Shown piece after piece: positions 17,425 to 25,223 of a stretch of 64,000 nucleotides of DNA. Numbering within the stretch: position 1 is the stretch's first letter; every line of letters begins with the position of its first letter. The position numbers and the translations under genes are program-made. The notes under the pieces were generated by a model. That model saw only the letters and a program-made list of their open reading frames with translations. It made no database searches and was not told the origin of the DNA. This DNA is from Planctomyces sp. SH-PL62 (lineage in GTDB: Bacteria > Planctomycetota > Planctomycetia > Isosphaerales > Isosphaeraceae), in NCBI RefSeq assembly GCF_001610895.1, contig NZ_CP011273.1, positions 1,798,001-1,862,000 of the forward strand, read 5' to 3'.

Positions 17425-18528
17425 TTACTCGGCCTTGGCCTTGGGAGCAGAGGCCGGGGGAGCCCCGGCGGGAGCGGCCTGGGCCTGGATCGGCGGGAAG
17501 AGATCCTTGGGCATGGGCTTGACCTCGACCTTGGCCGCCTTCCGGGCTTCGGTGAGAAGGTTCCGCTGGAGCTCGGCGGCGTAGCCCGAGGTGATGTACG
17601 GCTTGTTCTGCTCGAAGTCCACCGGCTTGCCTTCCTTGCGGTCGGTCACCTGGATCAGGTGGTAGCCGTAGGGGGTTTCGACGGGCTCGGAGACGGAGCC
17701 CTGCTTGAGCTTGAAGGCGACGTCCGTGAACTCGGGGATGAAGCCGCTGTTCAGGTTGAAGAAGTCCAGGTCGCCGCCGGCGCCTCCCTCGTTGGCCGGG
17801 TCCTCCGAGTACTTGTCGGCGGCCTGGGCGAAGGTCAGCTTGCCGGCGTCGATCTCTTTCTTGATCGCCAGGAGCTGCCCCTTCACCTTCGCCTTGTCGG
17901 CGGCGGAGGCGTTGGGCTCGGTCTTCCGCAGGATGTGGCTGGCCCGGACCTGGGTCCCGCTGAACAGGTCATGGTTGGCCGCGAGGAACTTCTTCAGCTC
18001 GGCGTCGGTCGCCTTCGCCTTGACGTACTCGATCCAGCGCAGGCGGTCCTCGATCTCCTTCTTGATCTCGTCGAGCGAGAAGCCGTTCTCCAGGAGCGAC
18101 GTGGCCAGGTCCTTGCCTTCGGACTTGAGCCCCTGTTCCAGCTTGCCGATCTCCTCCTGGACCTGCTCGGGCTTGATCGTGATCCGCTGGCGGTTGAGGA
18201 ACTGGGTGACCAGCCTCGTGTTGACCAGCGTGTCGACGGCGTCGCGGTAGACCAGGTCGCGATCCTCGGTGGGGGGGATCGGGTACCGGGTGATGACGTT
18301 GTAGACCTCGCCCTTGGTGATCTTCTCGGTCGCGCCGTTGTAGTCGACCGTCGCGACGACCTCGGCGGGGTTGGCGATCGCGGGAGGCGCCCCGGCCTGC
18401 CCCTGCGGCGGCGATCCGGCCTTCGGCTGGGCGGGGGCGTTCTGGGCGACGGCCATGCCGGCCGCGATGTTCCATCCGACGACCGCCGCGACGACGGCCA
18501 GACTGGCGAATACGATCCTGCGCATCAA
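17425..18528 (-). CDS. Exported parvulin-type peptidyl-prolyl isomerase (SurA/PpiC-like)
   Basis: A 367-residue periplasmic folding factor. A signal peptide (RRIVFASLAVVAAVVGW, cleavage near MAVAQ) is followed by a Pro/Gln-rich linker, a SurA_N-like helical chaperone region (residues about 60-190) and a rotamase domain (about 195-300) with the parvulin landmarks VRASHILRK, FAQAADKYSEDPANEGGAGGDLDFF and ETPYGYHLIQVTDRKEG. It catalyses cis-trans isomerisation of prolyl bonds and probably escorts outer-envelope proteins. The C-terminus is a Pro/Ala-rich tail. It converges on the epimerase; a minus-strand TATAAT lies about 110 bases upstream. Confidence 0.92.
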   Translation of the reverse strand: MMRRIVFASLAVVAAVVGWNIAAGMAVAQNAPAQPKAGSPPQGQAGAPPAIANPAEVVATVDYNGATEKITKGEVYNVITRYPIPPTEDRDLVYRDAVDTLVNTRLVTQFLNRQRITIKPEQVQEEIGKLEQGLKSEGKDLATSLLENGFSLDEIKKEIEDRLRWIEYVKAKATDAELKKFLAANHDLFSGTQVRASHILRKTEPNASAADKAKVKGQLLAIKKEIDAGKLTFAQAADKYSEDPANEGGAGGDLDFFNLNSGFIPEFTDVAFKLKQGSVSEPVETPYGYHLIQVTDRKEGKPVDFEQNKPYITSGYAAELQRNLLTEARKAAKVEVKPMPKDLFPPIQAQAAPAGAPPASAPKAKAE

Positions 18529-18922
18529 GGGCTCTCCCTACACAAAGGCGACGGACCGACCGACGCCCGAGGGCTCCATCCGGTCGGGCCTCCTCCTCAG
18601 TCGTTCGCACGGGACGACGAGTCGGCCGATTTTCCGGATTATAACGATTTCCTCAAGTCCCGCCGCGCGAATCGCCCCAGAAACCCTGGGGGCTCTCCGA
18701 ACCGGCGGAACCTGCCCGACGGCGCCGTCATGTCGGGCGACGTCGCGGCCCGCGGCGCGGAGTCGCGGAGACGGACGGGAGGGCGGCGACCGACCTGGTC
18801 GAGCGTCTCCGGGCCGGGCTCCGTGCGCCGGGGTTGCGGCGACGAATGCGGTGGTCGATGATGTTCACGCCAGGCGCCAGCCGCGACGCGTACCAGGCCA
18901 GCAAGCGACGGGGGATGGATCG
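18529..18922. other. Divergent spacer between PPIase and beta-lactamase-like gene
   Basis: No gene is seen here. On the minus strand a perfect TATAAT (complement of 18638-18643) could be the -10 box of the PPIase promoter, with transcription starting near 18631; no good -35 box is found at 16-18 bases. For the plus-strand gene I see no convincing promoter. Long open frames here lack ribosome-binding sites. Confidence 0.45.
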
Positions 18923-19906
18923 GTGCCCAAGACGATTTCGCGGAGGGGAGTCCGCCTCCTCAGGACCATCCTCACCGGCTTTTTGATGACCTTCACGGAC
19001 GCCGCGTCCCGCGCCGACGACGCGCAAGCCCTGGTCGGCCCGGCCGTCGTCGACCGTTTGATGGAGGGGCTCGATGAGGGGGTCCGCGTGGGAGTCGACG
19101 TCTTTGAACTCCCTCGAACGCAGGGGGAGGCCGCCGTTCTCCGGAAGAACGCGGACGCCGTCCTCCCTACCGCCAGCGCGATCAAGACGGCGATCATGAT
19201 CGAGATGTTCGCGAAGTTCTCCAGGGACCTCGACGCCCCGCCCCCCGGCCTCGATGACATCCTGAAGGACGATCATCCGGCGGTCGCCCATTTCGAGCCC
19301 AGGGGCCGCGAGCAGATCCGGGCCGGGCTCTCGGGGGCGAGCGTGCGACGGATCGGCCGCGTGATGTTGGGTTCGGACAACGCGACGAACCTCGTGTACA
19401 ACGCGGCCTCGAACGTGGCGATCGCGCTCCTGGGCGGCCCCGACGAGGCGACCCGGCTGGTCCACGCACGCGACCCGGGCTTCGCCTCGATCATGGTCCG
19501 CCGCTACATGCTGACCGATCGCAAGGCCCGGGGCGACAACGAGTCGACCGCCGAGGGCCTCGGCGCAGTCCTCCGCCGTCTCGCGTCGCGCGAGGTCCCG
19601 GGCCTGGACGCCGCCACGGTGGAAGCCTGCCGGACGGCCGTCGAAGTTTCCGACGACGCCGCTCGGGGCCGTCGCCGTTTCAAGAACGGGGCGCTCGACT
19701 CGCTCCCGATCACCCGCGTGGTCACCGGCTGGTACGAACGGCCCGACGCCCCGACGATCGTCTACGTCGTCATGCTCGCCCTGGACGATCCGGGCGCCAC
19801 GCCCCCCGCCGAGGCCGCCGCGAAGCTCCAGGACGCGGCCGACCGGATCGCCAGGGACGCCGTGGACGAGTTGCGAGGAGCGAAGCGGGGGCCGGATCAC
19901 CCCTGA
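18923..19906 (+). CDS. Class A beta-lactamase-like serine hydrolase, exported
   Basis: A 327-residue protein of the penicillin-binding/beta-lactamase fold. An N-terminal signal-like segment (VRLLRTILTGFLMTFTDAASRA) is followed by the three class A elements: S-x-x-K in TASAIKTAIM (catalytic Ser and Lys), S-D-N in MLGSDNATN, and K-N-G in RFKNGALDS in place of KTG. The omega-loop E-x-x-L-N motif that activates the deacylating water in true class A enzymes is not evident, so antibiotic hydrolysis is doubtful; a peptidase, esterase or cell-wall role is possible. GTG 18923 is chosen since it opens the signal peptide and a G-rich stretch lies about 8 bases upstream. It stands alone between divergent and convergent genes. 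Confidence 0.75.
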   Translation: MPKTISRRGVRLLRTILTGFLMTFTDAASRADDAQALVGPAVVDRLMEGLDEGVRVGVDVFELPRTQGEAAVLRKNADAVLPTASAIKTAIMIEMFAKFSRDLDAPPPGLDDILKDDHPAVAHFEPRGREQIRAGLSGASVRRIGRVMLGSDNATNLVYNAASNVAIALLGGPDEATRLVHARDPGFASIMVRRYMLTDRKARGDNESTAEGLGAVLRRLASREVPGLDAATVEACRTAVEVSDDAARGRRRFKNGALDSLPITRVVTGWYERPDAPTIVYVVMLALDDPGATPPAEAAAKLQDAADRIARDAVDELRGAKRGPDHP

Positions 19907-19934
19907 GTTCCTCGGCTCTGCGGTGATTTGCGGC

Positions 19935-20369
19935 TCAGGAGCCGATCAGGAGCAGGAACGCCGAGGTCCAGGCGATGGTCCGGATCCAGTTCGTCGCGAC
20001 GAGTCGTCGGATCACGTCGGCGTCGCGCCCGCCCGCCTGCAAGGCGTCGTGGGCGGGGACCGAGAGGGCGATCGTGGACACCCAGGCGGCGCCGACCGCG
20101 ACGGCGGCCAGTCCCAGCCTGACGTTCGGACGGTCGAACAGAAGCCACCCCAGCAGCGCGACCTGGGCGAGCATCAAGGGGCCGACGATCCAGGTGATGG
20201 CGCGGGTGTACCGAGAGTGCCAGGAAACGAACGACTCGGGGACAACCGCCGCGAATCCCGGGTAAACGATGCGCTGCACCATCCAGATCAGGATCACGAG
20301 CCCGAAGGAAACCAAACGACAGGCCTCGTCGACCGTCATCTTCGGGCGTCTCCGCTCGGAACGTCTCAT
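19935..20369 (-). CDS. Four-helix integral membrane protein
   Basis: A 144-residue protein with four hydrophobic segments (about residues 17-35, 57-75, 84-101 and 126-143). Features such as MVQRIVYPGFAAV, WHSRYTRAITWIVGPLML and VPAHDALQAG resemble the DUF1772/anthrone-oxygenase-like small membrane family, which has the same four-helix layout, but the resemblance is loose. It ends 29 bases from the convergent beta-lactamase-like gene and starts 48 bases after the GNAT gene, so it may be the second gene of a two-gene unit. Function unknown. Confidence 0.6.
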   Translation of the reverse strand: MRRSERRRPKMTVDEACRLVSFGLVILIWMVQRIVYPGFAAVVPESFVSWHSRYTRAITWIVGPLMLAQVALLGWLLFDRPNVRLGLAAVAVGAAWVSTIALSVPAHDALQAGGRDADVIRRLVATNWIRTIAWTSAFLLLIGS

Positions 20370-20417
20370 GTGGTCGAAGGAAGGACCGAGGGGACGCGGC
20401 GGCGTCCCGAGATTCTG

Positions 20418-21404
20418 TCAGGGTCGGGAACGGTCGGGGAAAGGGGCGGGGAGTCGGAAGACGGTGGATTGTTCGACGGGTTCGAAGTCGAGGGCCTGGT
20501 AGAAGGCGAGCGCCGGCTCGTTTTCGGCCAGGGTCTGGACCTCCACCACCTGGAAGCCTCGCTCGCGGGCCTCGCGGACGACCTCGCCCATGAGGAAGCG
20601 GCCGTATCCGTTGCGACGATGAGTCGCGGCGACCTCGACGTCAAAGACTCCCAGTCGAGCCCGACCATCGACCCGGCCGAACGCGCTCATGTCCCAGGTT
20701 TTGGCGCGTGCCACCTCGGCACCATCGTCGCGTGACCGCAGCGAGGCGTAGATCGGATGAAAATCGCCGAGGGCGATGTTCTCCCACCACGACGTGGGGA
20801 GATGGTCCTCGTCGAACTGGAGGTTGAGCTGGCGTCGCAGGATCGCCGCCCGGGGATCGCGGGGATCGGGGCGGGTCAGGTCGAAGTGCAGGTGAACGGC
20901 GGTGCCGATCGGCTCATAGCCCAGGCTGCTGAGCGCGGAGGAGAACCGGTTGTGGCTCGACGGTACGCCGGAAGCCTCGCTGCCGCCGTAGATCCCCCAG
21001 TAGAACGGATTCAGCGGGAAGCGACCGCCGCCGTAAAGAACCTTGGCTCCCTTGCTCCGAAGGTAGCGTTCCGCCTCGACGACGAGGGCCTGCGCCACGG
21101 CCGCCTCCTCGTCGCCCGGCTCGGCGGCGAGCATCGAGACGACGCCCAGGTCGTGATCGAGATGGAACGGAAGCTCGGGATGGGTCTCATCCGGGCCGAA
21201 CCCCGCGTGCACGAACCCGACGGGTCGACCGTCACGCTCGGCGACGATCAGCCCCCGCGGGTCGAAGATGACCGGATTGAACGCCTGGTCGTCCAGCTCG
21301 TGAACGCGCAGCGGGCGTGCGGCCACGGACTCGGGAACGGCGGCGTTCCAGAGCTTCAGCAGGGCGGGGGGGTCGGGATTGCGAAAGGGTCGAAAGTGGA
21401 TCAC
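20418..21404 (-). CDS. GNAT-family acetyltransferase with two GNAT domains
   Basis: A 328-residue protein of the N-acetyltransferase superfamily. Residues about 1-150 form a first, degenerate GNAT domain (RGLIVAERDGRPVGFVHAGFG, then AEPGDEEAAVAQALV). Residues about 170-315 form a second domain whose acetyl-CoA-binding motif A is intact (VAATHRRNGYGRFLMGEVVREA), ending with ENEPALAFYQALDF. This two-domain layout is that of mycothiol synthase-like proteins, but the acceptor is unknown. The start codon is GTG. The next gene upstream on the same strand is a Rieske protein 72 bases away. Confidence 0.82.
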   Translation of the reverse strand: MIHFRPFRNPDPPALLKLWNAAVPESVAARPLRVHELDDQAFNPVIFDPRGLIVAERDGRPVGFVHAGFGPDETHPELPFHLDHDLGVVSMLAAEPGDEEAAVAQALVVEAERYLRSKGAKVLYGGGRFPLNPFYWGIYGGSEASGVPSSHNRFSSALSSLGYEPIGTAVHLHFDLTRPDPRDPRAAILRRQLNLQFDEDHLPTSWWENIALGDFHPIYASLRSRDDGAEVARAKTWDMSAFGRVDGRARLGVFDVEVAATHRRNGYGRFLMGEVVREARERGFQVVEVQTLAENEPALAFYQALDFEPVEQSTVFRLPAPFPDRSRP

Positions 21405-21476
21405 CGGCGAAGTCGCGAGGTTCCAGGACGTCGGGGAATTGGACCGACGCGGCCTCGGCGCGGCCGGTCCGGCGGT

Positions 21477-21785
21477 TCAAGGCACGAGCACCAGCACGTC
21501 GTCGCCCTCGACCTTGACTTCGAAGACGTCGACCTTGATCTTCGGTCCCAGCGGCGTCTGGCCGGTCTGGACGTTGAATTCCCAACCATGCCAGGGGCAG
21601 GCCACCATGCAGCCTTCAAGCGGGCCGTCGGCCAGCGGGCCCCCCTGGTGGGGACAGATGCCGTCGATCGCCGAGATCTGGCCGTCCACGTTGAACAGCG
21701 CGTACACGCGCCCCTCGAACTCAACCTCCTTGGCGCCGCCGACGGGGAGTTCCTCGCGGGTGGCCATCTTCACGAACTTGGGCAT
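21477..21785 (-). CDS. Rieske [2Fe-2S] ferredoxin-like protein
   Basis: A 102-residue stand-alone Rieske protein. The two cluster-binding boxes are present: C-P-H-Q-G (CPHQGGPL) and C-P-W-H-G (CPWHGWEF), giving two Cys and two His ligands for a [2Fe-2S] cluster. Such small proteins (NirD-like or biphenyl-dioxygenase ferredoxin-like) pass electrons to oxygenases or nitrite reductase, but no oxygenase lies nearby, so the partner is unknown. ATG 21785 begins at the family start (PKFVKMATREELP). The protein has no signal peptide and should be cytoplasmic. Confidence 0.9.
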   Translation of the reverse strand: MPKFVKMATREELPVGGAKEVEFEGRVYALFNVDGQISAIDGICPHQGGPLADGPLEGCMVACPWHGWEFNVQTGQTPLGPKIKVDVFEVKVEGDDVLVLVP

Positions 21786-21939
21786 GCGCACGACCTCGAC
21801 TGCTCGGCACGCGGTCGCGGCGACTCGCCGGACCTCTCCTCGACGCCAGTCTACCACAATCACGACCGATCGTGGGGGGTCGGCGAGGTCCCGGCGTTCT
21901 AGATGATTACGCGAAAACTCGACGGTCGGTCGAAGCTTC

Positions 21940-22815
21940 TCAGGGGCGGGGGGGAAGCGAGCGCGACGCCTGCGGGGAGGCCGCCTCGGGGGGCCTGCCG
22001 ATCTTGCCTCCGCAACCGTAGATCGAGCACCAGCCGACGAACTCCCAGCAGTCGCGGTGATGGGGCGCGCCGCATTTGACGCAGACGACGAGGGGGCCGA
22101 GATCGGCGACCTCGCCGCAGACCTTGCAGACGGCGGGGCCTTCGTCGGGGTCGGGTTCGCCGTCCTCCTCAAGGAGCGTCACGCCCTCGCTGATCCGCTT
22201 GCGGACCCCTTCGCGAAGCCCCTGGTGGATCGTCAGCGTCTCGGCGACGGCGGCGACGAGGGAGTCTTCGTCGTCGCTCAGATCCCGGTCGAGTTGCACA
22301 AGGAGCCGCTCGGGGCTGACCGCGAGCGTCAGGCCGCCGGGGCGCACCAGGCGCTGGAGCCCCGCGATCGCCCACCTGGTGGCCGGCGCCAGGAAGTCGC
22401 GGGCCATGTCCGGGTCGTTGGCCTGAACGACGAACGCGCCGTCGAACTCGCGGTCGCCCAGAAAGACGGGCTGCGTCCCCTTCGCTGGGGGTCGGAGCTG
22501 CGGCGACTCCCGAGGCGCGAGATCGAGCCGGAACGGAATCCCCCGTCGGAAGCGGACGACGACTCGGGTGCTGATCACCCCCGGGCGGCGAGCCGAGGCC
22601 GGCGCGAGGCCCACGCGGACGAGATCCTCCCCCTGCGGGAAGCTCACGATCGGCGAGTCGGACAGGCCGCGGGTCTCGTAGCGGCCTCCGTGACGGGCGG
22701 CCAGCCGGCGAAAGGCGCGATAGCGCGAGCCGGTCACCCAGGCCGCCGACTTGGCCAGCAGCCGGATCAGCCCATACGCCACCAGAACGCACACCGCAAA
22801 GCCGATCAAGCCCAT
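21940..22815 (-). CDS. Membrane-anchored protein with C-terminal RING-like zinc domain
   Basis: A 291-residue protein. One membrane helix lies at the N-terminus (IGFAVCVLVAYGLIRLL), followed by a cytoplasmic region of unknown fold (residues about 25-215, rich in VRFRRGIPF-type strands), and a cysteine-rich C-terminal domain (about 227-268): C-x2-C (VCKVCGE), C-x2-C (VVCVKCG), H-x3-C (PHHRDC) and two more cysteines (WCSIYGCGG). This spacing matches prokaryotic RING-finger-like domains that bind two zinc ions. The tail is Pro/Ser-rich. These domains are scaffolds in bacteria; ubiquitin ligase activity should not be assumed. The neighbours give no functional clue. Confidence 0.7.
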   Translation of the reverse strand: MGLIGFAVCVLVAYGLIRLLAKSAAWVTGSRYRAFRRLAARHGGRYETRGLSDSPIVSFPQGEDLVRVGLAPASARRPGVISTRVVVRFRRGIPFRLDLAPRESPQLRPPAKGTQPVFLGDREFDGAFVVQANDPDMARDFLAPATRWAIAGLQRLVRPGGLTLAVSPERLLVQLDRDLSDDEDSLVAAVAETLTIHQGLREGVRKRISEGVTLLEEDGEPDPDEGPAVCKVCGEVADLGPLVVCVKCGAPHHRDCWEFVGWCSIYGCGGKIGRPPEAASPQASRSLPPRP

Positions 22816-22932
22816 GCGAGGTCGTCGCTCCCGTCGGCAAGGGGAAGGGAAATCGCCGGGACGCGACTCCCATCTTAAAGACGGCGGGGCCGCCCCGGCA
22901 ACGCGATAATCCCCCGAATCCGAGGGTCGGGC

Positions 22933-23697
22933 TCAACCCTCCGCCACGGCCAGGGTGGCGACGTATCCCGGTCGCGGGGAGACCTCCCAGAGCGTCCAGC
23001 CCCGGACGATCGGCCAGGGCGAACAGCGTCGGAAGTCGTCGGCGGGGGGGGCGGTCCCGAACAGGGTCTCGAATTCGGTGGCCAACCCGGCCAGGCCCAC
23101 CCCCTGGGCCTTCACGACCGCCTCCTTCCGGGTCCATCCCCGGATGAACGCGGCGGCCCGGCCGTCGTCGTCGAGCTTCAGGAACTCGGCGACCTCGTCG
23201 GCCGTGAAGTAAGACTGCACGATCCGCTCGGCCTGCTGGATCGGTCGCGTCTGCTCCACGTCGACTCCCAACTCCAGATGACGGGCGACGGCGATCAGGG
23301 CCAACTCTCCCGAATGCGTGACGTTGAACCGCCAGGTCTCGTGCGCGACGTCGGATGATGTCGGCAGGGCCGGCTTGCCTCCCGGCCCCACCTGGAACCT
23401 CACGTCGGCCGCCGGAATTCCGGTGAGAGCCCCCAAAATCGCCCGCAGAGCCCCCCGGCAGCGCACGAAGCGACGGCCGTCGCGGGCGCGGACCAACCGC
23501 TCCGCCCGGGCGCGTTCCTCGGTCGAGAGCCGCTCCCACTCCGGCGCGTCGCGGAAGGCGTCTCCCTCGGGGCCGGAAGACAGGTCCACGCGGTAGACGT
23601 GAACCTCCCGATCGGCCGGGGCCTGGTTGATGGTCGCGAGCCCGGATGGGTAGTCGAGCAACCTCGGGGGGGGCGGAAAGTCGTTCGGCGACGGCAT
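22933..23697 (-). CDS. 4'-phosphopantetheinyl transferase, Sfp type
   Basis: A 254-residue enzyme that moves phosphopantetheine from CoA onto a serine of carrier proteins (ACP, PCP). Both signatures are present: GVDVEQ (Mg-binding GVD-x-E, about residue 155) and WTRKEAVVKAQG (W-x-x-KEA-x-x-K, about 205). The length and pseudo-dimeric layout fit the Sfp/HetI group. ATG 23697 is chosen because the family start follows; the frame is open further upstream. Two G8 tracts lie inside this gene (23044-23051 and 23666-23673) and are in frame. No polyketide or peptide synthetase is in the window, so this is probably a general activator. Confidence 0.88.
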   Translation of the reverse strand: MPSPNDFPPPPRLLDYPSGLATINQAPADREVHVYRVDLSSGPEGDAFRDAPEWERLSTEERARAERLVRARDGRRFVRCRGALRAILGALTGIPAADVRFQVGPGGKPALPTSSDVAHETWRFNVTHSGELALIAVARHLELGVDVEQTRPIQQAERIVQSYFTADEVAEFLKLDDDGRAAAFIRGWTRKEAVVKAQGVGLAGLATEFETLFGTAPPADDFRRCSPWPIVRGWTLWEVSPRPGYVATLAVAEG

Positions 23698-23772
23698 CGT
23701 TCGTTCCAAATGGGGGCCGGGCGCGGGGCCCGCCTCTCGGGACGACGGAGGGGAGGGGCGCGGGCCAGGCCC

Positions 23773-23800
23773 TTGTATCAGAACCCGGCCCTGGTATTTA
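23773..23800 (+). promoter_or_regulatory. Candidate promoter of the exported methyltransferase
   Basis: TTGTAT (23773-23778), a 16-base spacer and TATTTA (23795-23800), about 50 bases upstream of the ATG, in a locally AT-richer stretch. Confidence 0.35.
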
Positions 23801-23851
23801 TTGGAAGTCGATTTGCGAGGAGTCCACACGACTTCGAACCGAGGGTTTCAC

Positions 23852-24619
23852 ATGGCCGGGTATCGACGGAGCATCCGACTGCTGAGATCGGCGACGGCCG
23901 GGCTGGTGGGCGTCACGCTCGCGCTGGCGGGGTCGACGACTGCGGCCCAGGGGACTCCCCAGGAGGGGAAGGGACCGAAGACCAGGGTGGACCCCAAGAT
24001 CAACGACCAGTTCCAGAAGCCGGGGCACGCCAAGGGCTTCATCGAACGATTCGAGTCGCACGACCGCGAGGTGTTCGCGAAGCGGGATGCGATCGTCGCC
24101 TCCCTCGGGCTCAAGCCCGGGATGGCCGTCGCCGACGTCGGCGCGGGGTCGGGCCTGTTCACTCGGCTGTTCGCCGAGAAGGTCGGCCCTGAAGGCCGGG
24201 TCTTCGCCGTCGACGTCTCCAAGGAATTCCTCCGCCACATCGCCGCCGAGTCGGAGAAGAACGGCCGGAAACAGGTCAAGACCGTGCTGGGCTCGCAGGA
24301 CTCGACGAACCTCGAGGCGAACTCCGTCGACCTCGTCTTTCTCAGCGACGTGTACCATCATTTCGAGGATCACGAGAAGATGCTGGCGTCGATCCGCCAG
24401 GCGCTCCGGCCCGGCGGGACGCTCATCCTGATCGAGTTCGACCGCGTCGAGGGGAAGAGCAGCGAGTTCGTGCTCAAGCACGTCCGCGCAGGCCAGGCGG
24501 AATTCCTCCGTGAGATCGAAGCGGCGGGCTTCACCCTGGACGCCAAGGGGGCTCGTCCCCAACTGGTCGAGAACTTCTTCGCGCGATTCCACAAGCCCGA
24601 CGCGCCGGTCGCGCCGTGA
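23852..24619 (+). CDS. Exported class I SAM-dependent methyltransferase-like protein
   Basis: A 255-residue protein with a signal peptide (basic RRSIRLLRSA, hydrophobic AGLVGVTLALAGST, cleavage near TAAQ) followed by a full class I Rossmann methyltransferase: motif I VADVGAGSGLFTRLF, an acidic beta-2 end (VDVSKEFL), motif IV-like LVFLSDVYHHFEDHEKML and ALRPGGTLILIEFD. ATG 23852 has GAGGG about 6 bases upstream. S-adenosylmethionine is a cytoplasmic cofactor, so export of such an enzyme is surprising, though signal-bearing methyltransferases recur in planctomycetes. It could bind another ligand or act in the cytoplasm before export. The gene is divergent from the phosphopantetheinyl transferase gene. 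Confidence 0.85.
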   Translation: MAGYRRSIRLLRSATAGLVGVTLALAGSTTAAQGTPQEGKGPKTRVDPKINDQFQKPGHAKGFIERFESHDREVFAKRDAIVASLGLKPGMAVADVGAGSGLFTRLFAEKVGPEGRVFAVDVSKEFLRHIAAESEKNGRKQVKTVLGSQDSTNLEANSVDLVFLSDVYHHFEDHEKMLASIRQALRPGGTLILIEFDRVEGKSSEFVLKHVRAGQAEFLREIEAAGFTLDAKGARPQLVENFFARFHKPDAPVAP

Positions 24620-24653
24620 GCGGCCTCGCGAGGTCCCACGTCGACCCGGCCCG

Positions 24654-25058
24654 TCAGCACGGGCCGGGATCGGCGAAGCCCCCCTCGCGACGCAGGTGGT
24701 TCCAGACCTCGACGAACGCCTGGGTCTCGGCGTCTCGCCACGACAGGCCCTCATCCTCCAGCTCGTTCGACCGGCGTCCCCAGCGCTCGCGGGCGTCGAG
24801 CGACCACGCGGCGACGACGCTTCGATAGGCCAGGGGATGGAAGACCGGCGGCGGCGGGGTCCGGTCGACCGGCTCGGGCCGGAGGGCGGGAGCCGCCTTC
24901 CGAGGACGTCGGAACCGAACGGCCGGGGGACCGTCCGCGAACGGCTGCGGGGCTGCTAAAGTGGACGCCTCGGCGACCGGCATGTTGAGCCGACGCTGGA
25001 CGCCTCCCCGACGACGCGAGGCGGTGGACGCTCGCTGCAACGCACCAAGTTCACTCAT
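24654..25058 (-). CDS. Hypothetical protein
   Basis: A 134-residue protein I do not recognise. The first half is low-complexity and rich in Arg, Pro and Ala. The second half (residues about 72-125) is compact and helical (PLAYRSVVAAWSLDARERW, WRDAETQAFVEVWNHLRREGG) and looks like a genuine small domain. Convergence with the methyltransferase gene (34-base gap) and a good codon pattern in the C-terminal half support it. A function cannot be proposed. Confidence 0.5.
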   Translation of the reverse strand: MSELGALQRASTASRRRGGVQRRLNMPVAEASTLAAPQPFADGPPAVRFRRPRKAAPALRPEPVDRTPPPPVFHPLAYRSVVAAWSLDARERWGRRSNELEDEGLSWRDAETQAFVEVWNHLRREGGFADPGPC

Positions 25059-25223
25059 CGAACGCGTCTCCTTCCGGTGCCGCGGTTCGTCGTTCGTGAC
25101 GCCGATGGCGTGTCCGTCGCCGCCCTGATTCTATCTCCAGCCTCTCCAGGGTTCAAGTGTTCACCAGGCAGGTTTCCTATCCTGCTCCTATCTGGAAGGA
25201 TACTCCCGGGAGGACAAACTTTT

